The translations under genes were made by a program, and so were the position numbers. Below are positions 63,507 through 64,000 of a stretch of 64,000 bases of DNA, in pieces. Source of the stretch: an uncultured Luteimonas sp. (GTDB taxonomy: Bacteria > Pseudomonadota > Gammaproteobacteria > Xanthomonadales > Xanthomonadaceae); the NCBI GenBank assembly GCA_938008415.1, contig CALLKI010000039.1:66870-130869 (forward strand), given 5' to 3'. The notes beneath the pieces were generated by a model. It worked only from the letters and a program-made list of their open reading frames with translations. It did not search any database and was not told where the DNA came from. Position 1 is the stretch's first letter. Every line of letters begins with the position of its first letter.

Positions 63507-64000
63507 GTGACCGCGCCCGCAGACATCGCAGGCAAGCCCGACATGCACGCACTCGCCCTGCGGATCAAGGCGCTGGCGCGGGAGGCCGGCTTCCGGCGCT
63601 GCGGCATCAGCGGCGTGGAGCTGGGCGAGGACGAGGCCCACCTGCGCGACTGGCTGGCACAGGGCCTGCACGGCACGATGGACTGGATGGCGCGGCACGG
63701 CGACAAGCGCGCGCGCCCGCCGGAACTGGTGCCGGGCACGCTGCGCGTGGTCTCGGTCGGGCTCGACTACGGCCAGGACCCGGACCAGGCCAGGGACACC
63801 CTCGCCGACGGACAGCGCGCCTACGTGGCCCGCTACGCGCTGGGCCGTGACTACCACAGGCTGATGCGCAACCGCCTGCAGAGGCTGGCCGACCGCATCG
63901 CCGCGGAGATCGGCCCGTTCGGCCACCGCGTGTTCGTGGACTCGGCGCCGGTGCTGGAACGCGCGCTGGCGCGCAGCGCGGGCCTGGGCTGGATCGGCAA
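63507..64000 (+). CDS. queG: Epoxyqueuosine reductase (5' part; runs off the window)
   Basis: Cobalamin and iron-sulfur enzyme for the last step of queuosine synthesis in tRNA. Only about 164 residues are seen; the N-terminal family features are AGFRRCGISGVEL, WLAQGLHGTMDWM and YVARYALGRDYHRLMRNRLQ, followed by the VDSAPVLERALARSAGLGWIG segment (shown in part). The iron-sulfur cysteines lie beyond the window. Starts are GTG 63507 or ATG 63543; both are in frame. It is divergent from nnr. Confidence 0.93.
   Translation, partial: MTAPADIAGKPDMHALALRIKALAREAGFRRCGISGVELGEDEAHLRDWLAQGLHGTMDWMARHGDKRARPPELVPGTLRVVSVGLDYGQDPDQARDTLADGQRAYVARYALGRDYHRLMRNRLQRLADRIAAEIGPFGHRVFVDSAPVLERALARSAGLGWIG

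Overview
The window is about 64 kb of very GC-rich (visibly near 70%), gene-dense chromosome from a gammaproteobacterium of the Xanthomonadaceae, most like the Lysobacter/Luteimonas group. This is inferred from gene order (secG, tRNA-Leu and a 14-gene nuo operon with separate nuoC and nuoD; asd-fimV-truA-trpF-trpB-trpA-accD), from paired TonB-dependent receptors of the Xanthomonas type, from a GumN-like TraB protein and from the protein sequences. No insertion sequence, prophage, CRISPR array, rRNA or integron was seen. The high GC content produces many long antisense open frames, which were discarded.

Layout. (1) 1-13850, minus strand: the nuo operon (complex I), nuoA to nuoN, with nuoN running off the left edge; nearly every junction is a 1-10 base stop/start overlap. 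(2) 13933-15307, minus: tRNA-Leu(GAG), secG, tpiA. (3) 15385-17173: a convergent pair, a short-chain dehydrogenase and a 2-oxoglutarate/Fe(II) oxygenase, placed between tpiA and glmM. (4) 17253-28264, minus: glmM, accD, trpA, trpB, trpF, truA, fimV, asd, a D-2-hydroxyacid dehydrogenase and aroC, i.e. cell-wall precursor, fatty-acid and amino-acid synthesis plus tRNA modification and polar-organelle biology. (5) 28277-34842: prmB, then SCO1-psd, a LysM lytic transglycosylase, a HerA-like ATPase and greB. (6) 35113-36495: rimO. (7) 36606-42421, plus: a dienelactone hydrolase, a HIT protein and a tightly coupled 5-oxoproline cassette (pxpB, pxpC, pxpA, DUF969, DUF979, pcp). (8) 42434-43939, minus: dcd and mrp. 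(9) 44346-53233, plus: two TonB-dependent receptors, a secreted S9 peptidase and a DUF2147 protein, each followed by a near-identical hairpin terminator. (10) 53366-55901: metG and a stand-alone RnfB-like ferredoxin. (11) 55945-63483, minus: a TraB/GumN protein, a DUF1684 lipoprotein, mutL, an amidase, tsaE and the bifunctional NAD(P)HX repair enzyme, with queG starting divergently and leaving the right edge.

How the parts work together. Most of the window is core metabolism. The most coherent accessory circuit is the 5-oxoproline cassette: Pcp frees pyroglutamate from peptides, the DUF969/DUF979 pair is the likely pyroglutamate transporter, and PxpA/B/C convert it to glutamate. The receptor-peptidase block looks like outer-membrane import of an oligomeric, perhaps peptidic, substrate coupled to hydrolysis. 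I did not find a clearly unprecedented system; the items most worth testing are the completeness and coupling of the pyroglutamate cassette, the receptor/peptidase block with its shared DNA elements, the orphan RnfB, and a tandem duplication that doubles the start codon of the TraB gene.
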